DNA from: an uncultured Rhodospirillales bacterium
GTDB taxonomy: Bacteria; Pseudomonadota; Alphaproteobacteria; Azospirillales; Azospirillaceae
DNA: 34,562 nucleotides
Reading direction: 5' to 3'
Assembly (NCBI GenBank): GCA_903927615.1
Contig: CAIYNU010000005.1
Coordinates: 1-34,562, forward strand
Positions 20,051-28,441 of this stretch are shown here, one piece after another; the first letter of the stretch is position 1, and the number at the start of each line of letters is the position of its first letter. The notes below the pieces were generated by a model, which searched no databases, was not told where the DNA came from, and worked only from the letters and a program-made list of their open reading frames with translations. Position numbers and translations under genes: made by a program.

Positions 20051-20478
20051 CCACAGCATCGCCGTCGGGCAGCAGAGGATGATCCCGGCGAGCCGAAGCT
20101 TTGCCGTCATGAAGCCGCCCGATATCACCGGACCTGTTTATGGTTTGGGGAGTCCCTGCCGCGGCCGCGTGGGACCGGGATCGGCGCTGGCCCGGAGATC
20201 TGGACTGCGATCATGCCGGGTTCTTGGTCGATAAATTAACATTATTAATTGATACGTAGACAATATATACAATCAATAATGGCGATATGCCGGCCGCGGC
20301 CGCACCCCCCTCGGCCGCAACTCCCTCCCGATTGGCCAAGGTGACGCCGTGAACGATGATCGGTGAAAACAAAGGGGAATGAGCCATAGACCAGGGACCG
20401 CGACTTCAAGACAGTTTGTGCAATGCACCATACATGGCAGCGTTGCCGGTGGCCCGGATCGTTGCCGGCATGGCTCGA
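20051..20478. other. Intergenic region without a supported gene
   Basis: No reading frame here has a ribosome site or recognisable product. An AT-rich patch runs from about 20232 to 20280 and contains ATCAATAAT, a 9-mer also seen upstream of the orphan at 16222. A GCGGCCG/CGGCCGC inverted repeat (20296-20302 and 20312-20318) encloses CACCCCCCT. It may carry promoters for uvrD. An antisense frame at 20406-20669 (minus) was not judged real. Confidence 0.4.
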
Positions 20479-20507
20479 TTTACACCCTGAAACATCGGTG
20501 GTATGCT
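20479..20507 (+). promoter_or_regulatory. Likely sigma-70 promoter for the small ORF and the hydratase homologue
   Basis: TTTACA (20479-20484), a 17-base spacer, and TATGCT (20502-20507) match consensus at 5 of 6 and 4 of 6 positions. A start near 20514 would give a leader of about 74 bases before the small ORF at 20588 and reach the hydratase homologue at 20690. Confidence 0.5.
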
Positions 20508-20587
20508 TCCCCCGGCGAGCGAGGCCGTATTCCCGACCCGGAATGAGACTCGGGCTTTATTCTGATACTGTGTAAGGGAGGAAAACG

Positions 20588-20650
20588 GTGGGTTATTTCT
20601 ACAAGAGTATCGGCGGTTTTCCAGTGCTGATCTTTTCGGTCGACAAGTAA
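20588..20650 (+). CDS. Possible 20-residue small protein
   Basis: A GTG start with AAGGGAGGA ending 6 bases upstream opens a 20-codon frame, VGYFYKSIGGFPVLIFSVDK, ending TAA at 20648. The ribosome site is among the strongest in the window. The peptide is aromatic and hydrophobic with a basic residue near each end, so it could be a leader peptide or a small membrane-associated protein. It lies 81 bases after a good promoter and 39 bases before the hydratase homologue. It is too short for composition tests; a chance ORF cannot be excluded. Confidence 0.35.
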   Translation: MGYFYKSIGGFPVLIFSVDK

Positions 20651-20689
20651 GACCCAGCTCCAGAATCATGATCTGTCAGGAGGCAGCCG

Positions 20690-21418
20690 ATGGCCGGGGA
20701 CGCCAGGACCACCGAAAATATTGTCGTGGAACGCCGTGATCGGGTCGGACTGATCCGGCTTGACCGGCCCATGATCCTAACGGCGTTGTCGGTGTCGTAT
20801 TGTGTCGAACTGAATGCGGCTCTGGATGATTTGGCGGCGGACGACGACATTGGCGCCATCGTGCTGACCGGTTCCGACCACGCCTTCTCCGACCTGTTGC
20901 ACGACGCGGCCGACCATGCCGGCCGGGCCCACATCACCACCATAGGTAAGCCGGTGATCGCGGCGGTTGCTGGCTCTGTGCTGGGCGGCGGCTGCGAGCT
21001 GGCTATGATGTGCGACTTTATCCTGGCGGCTGATACGGCCCGGTTCGGCCCGCGGCCCGGGGCGGGTGGGCGTCAGGGGCTGACGTGGTTCGCAGGCACG
21101 TCCACCACGATGGAGATGGGGTGGCCTGACCGGTTGATGGACGCCGCCGAGGCGGAACGGGTGGGGCTGGTGTCCCGGGTGATTCCAGCGGCCGATCTGA
21201 TCGAGGAAGCGGTCAAGGTCGCCCAGATGATCGCCGGGATGTGTCCGTCGGTGATCATCACACTCAAGGAGGCCACCAACCGCGCCCGGGAAACCCCGCC
21301 GGCCGACGGACTCCGATCCGACTGCCCCTCCTTTTACGCCCCATGTGCCGTCGACGACCAGCCGGAGGGAATGCCCGCCGTCGCCGGGACGCGCCAATCC
21401 AAAATTCAGAACCATTAA
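20690..21418 (+). CDS. Degenerate enoyl-CoA hydratase/isomerase (crotonase) family protein
   Basis: A 242-residue crotonase homologue; the family is usually about 258. RVGLIRLDRP, DIGAIVLTGSDHAF, GKPVIAAVAGSVLGGGCELAMMCDFILAADTARFG, PGAGG, MDAAEAERVGLVSRVIPAADL and DQPEGMPAV align along the whole length. Glu103 (GGGCE) matches catalytic Glu144 of rat hydratase. The second catalytic Glu, in the QPEI stretch that normally joins FG to PGAGG, is missing: FGPRPGAGG shows a gap of about 7 residues. The oxyanion loop after HAF (normally AAGADIKEM) is shortened. A shifted LTG (see findings) suggests compensated indels. AGGAGG lies 6 bases before the ATG. It may be a pseudogene in decay or an inactive relative; the ORF is uninterrupted. 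Confidence 0.7.
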   Translation: MAGDARTTENIVVERRDRVGLIRLDRPMILTALSVSYCVELNAALDDLAADDDIGAIVLTGSDHAFSDLLHDAADHAGRAHITTIGKPVIAAVAGSVLGGGCELAMMCDFILAADTARFGPRPGAGGRQGLTWFAGTSTTMEMGWPDRLMDAAEAERVGLVSRVIPAADLIEEAVKVAQMIAGMCPSVIITLKEATNRARETPPADGLRSDCPSFYAPCAVDDQPEGMPAVAGTRQSKIQNH

Positions 21419-21508
21419 GCGGACTTGAAGTCCCGAGTCCCAAGGGCTGTTGGTGAAGGGGCCTGGGGGCACAGCCGCGTCTGCCATTCACCTGTTGAGG
21501 AGGAACTC

Positions 21509-24500
21509 TTGCCCGACGACACCGCTCTGGTTGGCCAGCCGGCCCGTGATGGCCACCGTTCGCGTCAGAGTCTGCGGTTCGTGACCGCGACCAGCCTGTT
21601 CGATGGCCATGATGCCGCCATCAACATCTTTCGACGGATGCTCCAGGCGGGCGGCGCCGAGGTGATTCATCTTGGGCATAACCGCTCTGTGGACGAGGTG
21701 GTGACGGCGGCGATCCAGGAGGATGCCCATGCCGTGGCCGTGAGTTCCTACCAGGGCGGCCATGTGGAGTACTTCAAATACATGGTGGACCTGCTGCGCG
21801 CGCGCGGCCGGCCGGACCTGAAGGTGTTCGGCGGCGGCGGCGGGGTCATCGTGCCCGACGAACGGGCCGACTTGCAGGGCTACGGCGTGACCCGGCTCTA
21901 TTCCCCGGAGGACGGGCTGCACCTGGGTTTGCAGGGCATCATTGCGGATATGCTGCGACGGGCCGACGGTGATCTGACTGCCGGGGCGGTGCCCGACTTC
22001 GGCGATCCGGCGGCGCTGACGGCGGGTGGCGGCGCCTTATTGGCCCGGTTGATCTCGGTGATCGAGGCGGGACGGTTGCCGGAGGATCAAGGTCAGGCGC
22101 TCCGGCAGGCCGCGGCGGCCAGCGCGGCGCCGGTATTGGGGGTGACCGGCACCGGGGGCGCCGGCAAGTCGTCCCTGACCGATGAATTGATCCGGCGTTT
22201 CCGGCTGTATAGCGGAGAGCCGAAAATCGCGGTCATTGCGGTGGATCCGACCCGCCGCCGCACCGGCGGCGCCTTGTTGGGTGACCGGATTCGGATGAAT
22301 GCCATCGGGGCGCCGAACGTCTTCATGCGGTCCTTGGCCACGCGCCACGCCGGCAACGAGGTGCCGGCCGCGGTGACCGACATCATTGCGGCGTGCAAGG
22401 TCGCCGGCTTTGATCTGGTGGTGGTCGAGACGCCGGGGATCGGCCAGGGCGATACCGGCATCGTTCCGTATGTGGACGTTCCGATTTACGTCATGACCCC
22501 GGAATATGGTGCGGCGAGCCAGCTTGAAAAGATCGATATGCTCGACTTCGCCCAGGTGGTGGTGATCAACAAATTCGATCGCAAGGGAGCGTTGGATGCG
22601 CTGCGCGATGTGCGCAAACAAGTTCAGCGCAACCGGGAAGCCTTCGGCACGCCCCCCGAACAGATGCCGGTGTTCGGGGCCATCGCCGCGCGGTTCAATG
22701 ATGTCGGCGTCACGGCGGTCTATCAGGAATTGCTGAGCATTCTGGCCGTCAAAGGGTTGGGCCGGTTGCCCGCGACCACCCTACCGCCGCTGTCGGTGCG
22801 GGCCTCGGATCCGGGTCACGCGGTGGTGCCGCCGTCGCGCCAGCGGTATCTGGCCGACATTGCCGCCACGGTGCGCGAGTACCATGGCGAGGTGCGCCAA
22901 CAGGTCAGCATCGCCCGGGAACGCCACCAGTTGCGCGCTGCCGCCGCCCTGTTGCGCGCCGCCGGCCGCCCGGACCAGGATGTCGAGGCCCTGGCCGGGG
23001 AACGTGACGCCGCGCTTGATCCCCGTTGCCGCAAGCTGCTGGCCATGTGGCCCAAAGTGCGCGAGAGCTACGCCGGCGATCAGTATCTTGTCCGCATCCG
23101 CGATCGGGAGATCAGGACTTCGCTGACCGGCACATCGTTGTCCGGTACCCGCATTCCAAAGGTGGTGCTGCCGCGTTTCGAAGACGAGGGCGAGATTCTG
23201 CGGTGGGTGTTGCTGGAGAACGTGCCGGGCAGCTTCCCCTATACCGCCGGCGTGTTTGCTTTTAAGCGCGAGAACGAGGATCCGACCCGGATGTTCGCCG
23301 GGGAGGGCGACGCTTTCCGGACCAATCACCGCTTCAAGTATCTGTCCAAGGATACCAAGTCCAAGCGCCTGTCCACCGCCTTTGATTCGGTCACGCTGTA
23401 TGGTTTCGATCCGGCCCTGCGCCCGGATATTTACGGCAAGGTCGGCAATTCCGGCGTATCGATTGCCACTCTCGACGACCTCAAGGTCCTTTATGACGGC
23501 TTTGATCTGTGCGATCCGATGACCTCGGTGTCCATGACCATCAACGGGCCGGCACCGACGATTTTGGCCATGTTTCTCAACACGGCCATTGATGGCCAGG
23601 TGGATCGTTTCGAAAGCGACAACGGCCGGCCGCCAACCGACGAAGAGATCGACAAGATTCGGGCCTGGGTGCTGGAAAATGTCCGGGGCACGGTCCAAGC
23701 TGACATCCTGAAGGAAGACCAGGGACAGAATACCTGCATCTTTTCGACCGAATTCGCACTGCGGATGATGGCAGATATTCAGGATTGGTTTGTTCACCAT
23801 AATGTCCGTAACTTCTATTCGGTGTCGATTTCGGGCTATCACATCGCCGAAGCAGGCGCCAATCCCATCTCGCAACTGGCCTTTACGCTCGCCAACGGCT
23901 TTACCTATGTCGAGGCCTATCTTGCGCGCGGCATGCAGATTGACGACTTTGCGCCCAATCTGTCGTTCTTCTTCTCCAACGGCATGGAACCGGAATATTC
24001 GGTGATGGGGCGGGTCGCCCGCCGCATCTGGTCCACCGCCATCCGGTTCCGCTACGGTGGTAACGAGCGGTCCCAGAAGCTGAAATATCATATTCAGACC
24101 TCTGGCCGGTCTCTGCATGCCCAGGAGATGGACTTCAACGACATCCGGACCACACTTCAGGCATTGATCGCGGTTTACGACAACTGCAACAGCCTGCACA
24201 CCAACGCCCATGACGAGGCCTTCACCACCCCGACCGCGGAAAGCGTGCGCCGGGCGCTGGCGATCCAGATGGTGATCAACCGCGAGTGGGGCCTGGCCAT
24301 CAATGAGAACCCCAACCAGGGCGCCTTCATCATCGAGGAATTGACCGATCTGGTCGAAGAGGCGGTGCTGGCCGAATTCGAACGGCTGTCGGAGCGTGGC
24401 GGCGTGCTGGGGGCCATGGAAACCGGCTATCAGCGCGGGCGCATCCAGGACGAGTCTCTTCACTACGAGACCTTGAAGCATGACGGCCGATTGCCGATTG

Positions 24501-24781
24501 TCGGCGTCAACACCTTCCTCAATCCCGAACCCGGTCCGGCGGTGGTGCCCAAGCTCCAACGCTCGTCGGACGACGAAAAGCAGAACCAACTCCAACGGCT
24601 GGCCGATTTCCACCGCCGCCATGCCGTCAGCGCCCAGCATGTGCTGACGCGCCTCAAGCAGGCGGCAACCACCGACCAGAATCTGTTCGGAGTCTTGATG
24701 GACGCGGTGCGGTACTGCTCGTTGGGGCAGATCACCGAGGCCTTGTTCGAAGTGGGGGGGCAGTACCGCCGGAATATGTAA
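21509..24781 (+). CDS. icmF: Fused acyl-CoA mutase IcmF (methylmalonyl/isobutyryl-CoA mutase family)
   Basis: A 1090-residue adenosylcobalamin enzyme that moves a carbonyl-CoA group, converting isobutyryl-CoA and butyryl-CoA and, in some relatives, isovaleryl-CoA. It holds three parts. Residues 20-160 form the B12-binding domain with SLFDGHDAA (His34 is the lower axial ligand) and GGGGVIVPDE. Residues 205-430 form the G-protein chaperone with Walker A GTGGAGKSS and NKFD. From about 530 comes the substrate-binding barrel, with GSFPYTAGVFAFKREN and SISGYHIAEAGANPISQLA (catalytic His near 778). The start is TTG at 21509 with GAGGAGG 5 bases upstream; there is no better start. The hydratase homologue 90 bases upstream may be co-transcribed. 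It is a complete gene. Confidence 0.93.
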   Translation: MPDDTALVGQPARDGHRSRQSLRFVTATSLFDGHDAAINIFRRMLQAGGAEVIHLGHNRSVDEVVTAAIQEDAHAVAVSSYQGGHVEYFKYMVDLLRARGRPDLKVFGGGGGVIVPDERADLQGYGVTRLYSPEDGLHLGLQGIIADMLRRADGDLTAGAVPDFGDPAALTAGGGALLARLISVIEAGRLPEDQGQALRQAAAASAAPVLGVTGTGGAGKSSLTDELIRRFRLYSGEPKIAVIAVDPTRRRTGGALLGDRIRMNAIGAPNVFMRSLATRHAGNEVPAAVTDIIAACKVAGFDLVVVETPGIGQGDTGIVPYVDVPIYVMTPEYGAASQLEKIDMLDFAQVVVINKFDRKGALDALRDVRKQVQRNREAFGTPPEQMPVFGAIAARFNDVGVTAVYQELLSILAVKGLGRLPATTLPPLSVRASDPGHAVVPPSRQRYLADIAATVREYHGEVRQQVSIARERHQLRAAAALLRAAGRPDQDVEALAGERDAALDPRCRKLLAMWPKVRESYAGDQYLVRIRDREIRTSLTGTSLSGTRIPKVVLPRFEDEGEILRWVLLENVPGSFPYTAGVFAFKRENEDPTRMFAGEGDAFRTNHRFKYLSKDTKSKRLSTAFDSVTLYGFDPALRPDIYGKVGNSGVSIATLDDLKVLYDGFDLCDPMTSVSMTINGPAPTILAMFLNTAIDGQVDRFESDNGRPPTDEEIDKIRAWVLENVRGTVQADILKEDQGQNTCIFSTEFALRMMADIQDWFVHHNVRNFYSVSISGYHIAEAGANPISQLAFTLANGFTYVEAYLARGMQIDDFAPNLSFFFSNGMEPEYSVMGRVARRIWSTAIRFRYGGNERSQKLKYHIQTSGRSLHAQEMDFNDIRTTLQALIAVYDNCNSLHTNAHDEAFTTPTAESVRRALAIQMVINREWGLAINENPNQGAFIIEELTDLVEEAVLAEFERLSERGGVLGAMETGYQRGRIQDESLHYETLKHDGRLPIVGVNTFLNPEPGPAVVPKLQRSSDDEKQNQLQRLADFHRRHAVSAQHVLTRLKQAATTDQNLFGVLMDAVRYCSLGQITEALFEVGGQYRRNM

Positions 24782-24800
24782 GCGCCCGACGTCATTTGGG

Positions 24801-24834
24801 GACCTCCGGGCGAATCAGGGTTCGCCCGGAGGTC
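24801..24834 (+). terminator. Perfect 14-bp hairpin after icmF
   Basis: GACCTCCGGGCGAA (24801-24814) pairs exactly with TTCGCCCGGAGGTC (24821-24834) around a 6-base loop. It begins 19 bases after the icmF stop. A U-tract is lacking, but placement and strength suggest transcription termination. Confidence 0.65.
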
Positions 24835-25076
24835 GTGAGATGAGGACATCCCGCCAGATGATGCATCCGGCCGGATGATGCCGGCGCGCAAAAAAATCGA
24901 TGGTCTGAGCGGACATCCTGATGCGGTCTCCAAGTGTCAGGCGGCACTTGGTCCATGGCTCTTGGCAGCGGGTGTACCGCTGTGCCATGGTAACGGCCAC
25001 GAGGCGGCGGCGGCCGTCGGCGGGAGGCTGGCGCGCCTTCGCGTATCAGGGTTTTTCAGTAGGGCTCGGGTCTCGG
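24835..25076. other. Structured leader-like gap before aroK
   Basis: No gene is supported. CAAGTG/CACTTG (24931-24936 and 24945-24950) is followed by CCATGGC/GCCATGG (24953-24959 and 24984-24990) around an inner AGCGG/CCGCT hairpin (24967-24971 and 24977-24981). It may be an RNA leader of aroK, or the start of a longer aroK frame, because the aroK frame is open from 24921. Confidence 0.3.
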
Positions 25077-25739
25077 ATGTCTCCGTTTACTTCACTCCGC
25101 CGGCCTGTGACGGCGCTTGGTCACACCGGTGGACCCGAAGGCGTGGCATTGCCGCGGACGGTGGTGCTGGTCGGCCTGATGGGGGCCGGCAAAACCGCCA
25201 TCGGTAAGCGCCTGGCGGCGCGGTTGGGCTTGCGGTTCGTCGACGCCGACGAAGAAATCGAAGCCGCGGCCGGCTGTTCCATTGAGGAATATTTCCTGGC
25301 CCATGGCGAGGCCGAGTTCCGCGACGGCGAGCGTCGGGTGATCGGACGGCTGTTGGAACAACCGGTGCATATTCTGGCCACGGGTGGCGGCGCGTTCATT
25401 GATCCTACCACCCGCAGCCTGATGCGCGGGCGAGTCCTGACCGTGTGGTTGCGGGCCGAACTGGATGTGCTGGTGGCGCGCACCGCCCGGAGGAACAACC
25501 GGCCATTGCTTAAGCAGGGAAAATCACCCCGTGACGTGCTTGAAGGGCTGATGACGCTTCGTTACCCCATCTACGCTGAGGCCGACCTTACCGTGGATAG
25601 CGATGATTGCTCCATCGACGACACCGTAGAGCGGGTATTGGCGGCAGTAGAGCATCGCCTGGGCCGATCCCTTGCCACCACCCTGCCGCTTCCCGAGGTG
25701 GTCGAGGACGGGGCCAAATCCACGAGGACCAAGCCATGA
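25077..25739 (+). CDS. aroK: Shikimate kinase AroK
   Basis: It phosphorylates shikimate at the 3-OH in the chorismate pathway. The P-loop is GLMGAGKTAIG, followed by FVDADEEIE (substrate-binding aspartate), EFRDGERRVI (shikimate-binding arginine), ATGGGAF, and the lid segment RTARRNNRPLL. The C-terminus runs about 30 residues past the usual fold. The start is uncertain: ATG at 25077 gives 220 residues, GTG or TTG near 25142-25150 would give about 196-198, closer to family size; I used the ATG. The end overlaps aroB as ATGA. Confidence 0.92.
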   Translation: MSPFTSLRRPVTALGHTGGPEGVALPRTVVLVGLMGAGKTAIGKRLAARLGLRFVDADEEIEAAAGCSIEEYFLAHGEAEFRDGERRVIGRLLEQPVHILATGGGAFIDPTTRSLMRGRVLTVWLRAELDVLVARTARRNNRPLLKQGKSPRDVLEGLMTLRYPIYAEADLTVDSDDCSIDDTVERVLAAVEHRLGRSLATTLPLPEVVEDGAKSTRTKP

Positions 25740-26842
25740 GAGATATCGTTCGGGTCGAGTTGGGCAGCCGCAGCTACGATATCGTGGTGGGGCCGGGCGT
25801 CCTGGCGGAGGCCGGCCGTTTGATTGCCGGGGTTGTCGGTAAACGTCGACGCTTGATCGTGGTGACGGACCAAACGGTGGCCAAGCAGCATCTGACGGCG
25901 TTGCAACACGCTCTTGACCGGGAAGGGCTGGCCGACGGCGGACCGGCGGTCATTCTTCCGCCGGGGGAGCGGACCAAAGATTTCGACCATCTGGAACAGT
26001 TGCTGGACGCGTTGCTTGGCCGCGGACTCGAGCGGTCGACGGTGTTGGTGGCCCTGGGCGGCGGTGTGGTCGGGGATCTGGTGGGCTTTGCCGCCGCGGT
26101 CGCGCTGCGTGGTGTGGATTTCATTCAGATTCCCACCACCCTGCTGGCCCAGGTGGACAGTTCGGTGGGCGGCAAGACCGGCATCAACAGCCGTCATGGC
26201 AAAAACCTGATCGGTGCCTTTCATCAGCCCCGACTGGTGCTGGCCGATACCCAGGTGGTGAATACTTTGCCGCGGCGCGATGTCGTGTCGGGGTATGCCG
26301 AGGTCGTCAAGTATGGGTTGATCGGTGATCCCGCGTTCTTTGAATGGCTGGAGCGCCACGGCACCGCCGTGGTGGCCGGTGATCAGGACGCCCGGCGGCA
26401 TGCGGTCCGGGTCAGTTGCCGGGCCAAGGCGGCGATCGTCGGCGCCGACGAACGCGAAGCGGGCGTTCGGGCGCTGCTCAATCTGGGCCATACGTTCGGG
26501 CATGCTCTGGAGGCGGCCTGTGAGTTCAACGACACCCTGAGCCATGGCGAGGCCATCGCCATCGGCATGGTCCTGGCGTTTGATTTGTCGGCCATGCTGG
26601 GCCTGGCACCGGCCGCCGATGCTCTCCGAGTCCGCCGCCATTTGTTCGAAATCGGCTTGCCCACCGGTCCCGGCGACGTGCCCGGATTACCATGGTGTCC
26701 TGAACACCTGCTTGCGCACATGACCCGGGACAAGAAGGTTAACGACGGCCAAATTTCGTTTGTGCTGGCCCGCGGCATCGGTCAGGCCTTTTTGGCCACC
26801 GACGTGGATACCGCCGACATATTGAAAGTGCTGGAGTCGTAA
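25736..26842 (+). CDS. aroB: 3-Dehydroquinate synthase AroB
   Basis: A 368-residue enzyme that makes 3-dehydroquinate from DAHP with NAD and a divalent metal, second step of the shikimate pathway. Visible motifs are PPGERTKDF, the NAD loop GGGVVGDLVGF, FIQIPTTLLAQVDSSVGGKTGIN, SGYAEVVKYGLI (catalytic Glu and Lys) and NLGHTFGHALE (zinc-binding His). The ATG overlaps the aroK stop, and GAGGA lies about 8 bases upstream. The aroK-aroB pair is standard in proteobacteria; both are likely on one transcript. Confidence 0.96.
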   Translation: MRDIVRVELGSRSYDIVVGPGVLAEAGRLIAGVVGKRRRLIVVTDQTVAKQHLTALQHALDREGLADGGPAVILPPGERTKDFDHLEQLLDALLGRGLERSTVLVALGGGVVGDLVGFAAAVALRGVDFIQIPTTLLAQVDSSVGGKTGINSRHGKNLIGAFHQPRLVLADTQVVNTLPRRDVVSGYAEVVKYGLIGDPAFFEWLERHGTAVVAGDQDARRHAVRVSCRAKAAIVGADEREAGVRALLNLGHTFGHALEAACEFNDTLSHGEAIAIGMVLAFDLSAMLGLAPAADALRVRRHLFEIGLPTGPGDVPGLPWCPEHLLAHMTRDKKVNDGQISFVLARGIGQAFLATDVDTADILKVLES

Positions 26843-27020
26843 TTGGTGTGGGCTTACGACTGGCGGTGCCATGGACCGCAGAGGCTGTGATCGCCGGCTT
26901 TGGGTCTGAAAGGGGCCGGTTCGTGATCATTGCCTGGGATCACGGTCGACAGTATGCTGCCCGCGCCTGCGCCGCCGGCCGCGGGTGGGCAGGGGCAGCG
27001 CCTTCGAGCGGGCAGATGCG

Positions 27021-28343
27021 ATGGACATGACGGTGTGGATCACGATCGGTACGATCCTGATCCTGGTTGCGATTTCGGCGTTCTTTTCCGGGGCGGAAAC
27101 TGCGCTGACGGGGGCATCGCGGGCGCGCATGCACCAGTTGGAACAGGAAGGCAACCGGCGTGCGCGACTGGTCAATCGGTTGCGCGAGCAAAAGGAACAG
27201 ATGATCGGGGCGTTGTTGCTGGGGAACAACGCCATCAACATTCTCGGTTCAGCCATGGCCACCAGCCTGATGATCCGGCTGTTCGGCGACCATGGCGTGC
27301 TCTATGCCACCGGAATCATGACTGGCCTGATTCTGATCTTTGCCGAAGTGATGCCCAAAACCTACGCCATCAATTACGCCGATAGCGCCGCGCTGCTGGT
27401 GGCGCGACCGGTGCGTTTTGCGGTGGTGGTGCTGGCGCCGGTGACCAAGGCGGTCGGGTGGTGCGTTTTGCACATGCTGCGCCTGTTGGGCGCCGATATC
27501 AGAACCCAAGGCATGGTTTCCAGCGAGGAGGAGTTGCGGGGCGCCATCGAGCTTCATCGCGGTGTCGACACCGAGGAGGAGGTTCGGGAGGAACGGGCGA
27601 TGCTGCGTTCGATTCTCGACCTGACCAATGTCGAAGTCAGCGAGATCATGACTCATCGCCGCAATGTGGTGGTGATCGATGCGTCGCTGCCGCCCAGCGA
27701 GATCGTCGATGCGGTGCTCAATAGCCCCTTCACCCGGGTCCCGTTGTGGCAGGGCGAGACCGATAACATCATCGGGGTCCTTCACGCCAAGGCGCTGTTA
27801 CGCGAAGTTCATGCCCATGGCGGCGAATTGGAGAAGATGGACATTCTGGCCATTGCCCAGAAGCCCTGGTTTACCCCGGATACCACGACACTCTTCGATC
27901 AGCTCCAGGCGTTTCGCCGCCGTCGCGAGCATTTCGCGCTGGTGGTGGACGAATACGGTAGCCTGATGGGCGTGGTGACTCTCGAGGACATTCTGGAGGA
28001 AATCGTCGGTGATATTGCCGATGAGCACGATGTCCAGGTTGCCGGTGTCCGCGCCGAGCCCGGCGGTTCGTATGTGGTTGATGGCTGGGTGACCATTCGC
28101 GACCTCAACCGGGAGTTCGAGTGGCGGTTGCCCGACGATCGCGCATCGACGATCGCCGGCTTGGTGCTCAACGAAGCCCGGCGGATTCCCAATGTCGGGC
28201 AAACTTTTGTATTCTACGAGTTCCGGTTCGAAATTCTTGGTCGCCAGCGCCACCAGATTACCTCACTGCGCATGACCCCGCCGGGGGTTGACGGTGCCGT
28301 GGCCGTGAAACCGGATGAAGGCGGCGATATCCGGGTTGCGTGA
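27021..28343 (+). CDS. CNNM/CorC-type membrane protein with DUF21 and CBS domains (hemolysin family)
   Basis: A 440-residue inner-membrane protein. The DUF21 domain (residues 1-190) has TM segments VWITIGTILILVAISAFFSG and others near 60-150, with FFSGAETALTGASRAR and LLLGNNAINILGSAMATSL typical of CNNM transporters for Mg or Co; the hemolysin label comes from family history. Two CBS motifs follow (VSEIMTHRRNVVVID and LMGVVTLEDILEEIVGDI), and a CorC_HlyC C-terminus contains GWVTIRDLNREF. The start is taken at the ATG before DMTVW; a GTG-type start at 26985 is possible but lacks support. In many alphaproteobacteria this gene follows aroB, as here. Substrate is unknown. Confidence 0.9.
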   Translation: MDMTVWITIGTILILVAISAFFSGAETALTGASRARMHQLEQEGNRRARLVNRLREQKEQMIGALLLGNNAINILGSAMATSLMIRLFGDHGVLYATGIMTGLILIFAEVMPKTYAINYADSAALLVARPVRFAVVVLAPVTKAVGWCVLHMLRLLGADIRTQGMVSSEEELRGAIELHRGVDTEEEVREERAMLRSILDLTNVEVSEIMTHRRNVVVIDASLPPSEIVDAVLNSPFTRVPLWQGETDNIIGVLHAKALLREVHAHGGELEKMDILAIAQKPWFTPDTTTLFDQLQAFRRRREHFALVVDEYGSLMGVVTLEDILEEIVGDIADEHDVQVAGVRAEPGGSYVVDGWVTIRDLNREFEWRLPDDRASTIAGLVLNEARRIPNVGQTFVFYEFRFEILGRQRHQITSLRMTPPGVDGAVAVKPDEGGDIRVA

Positions 28344-28441
28344 TGGGTTAAGCCGGCCGGCGCGGCTTGACAATCACGGCTTCGGAACCAAGTCCCTTCC
28401 GAAAGGGCAGTTCAACAATACCTGATTTGGAGGAGGCGAAG

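Noticed and set aside
20406-20669. 87-codon minus-strand frame in the uvrD-hydratase gap
   Set aside because: It is antisense to a good promoter and the small ORF, and has no ribosome site or recognised product.
22781-24640. Long minus-strand open frame of 619 codons
   Set aside because: It is antisense to the clear mutase domain of icmF. Long open frames on the wrong strand are expected in GC-rich DNA, and its residues (rich in His, Arg, Gly, Gln) match no family.
28367-28395. TTGACA as a promoter of the CBS gene
   Set aside because: The -35 is perfect but at 16 to 18 bases no -10-like sequence is seen, so it is not listed as a promoter.
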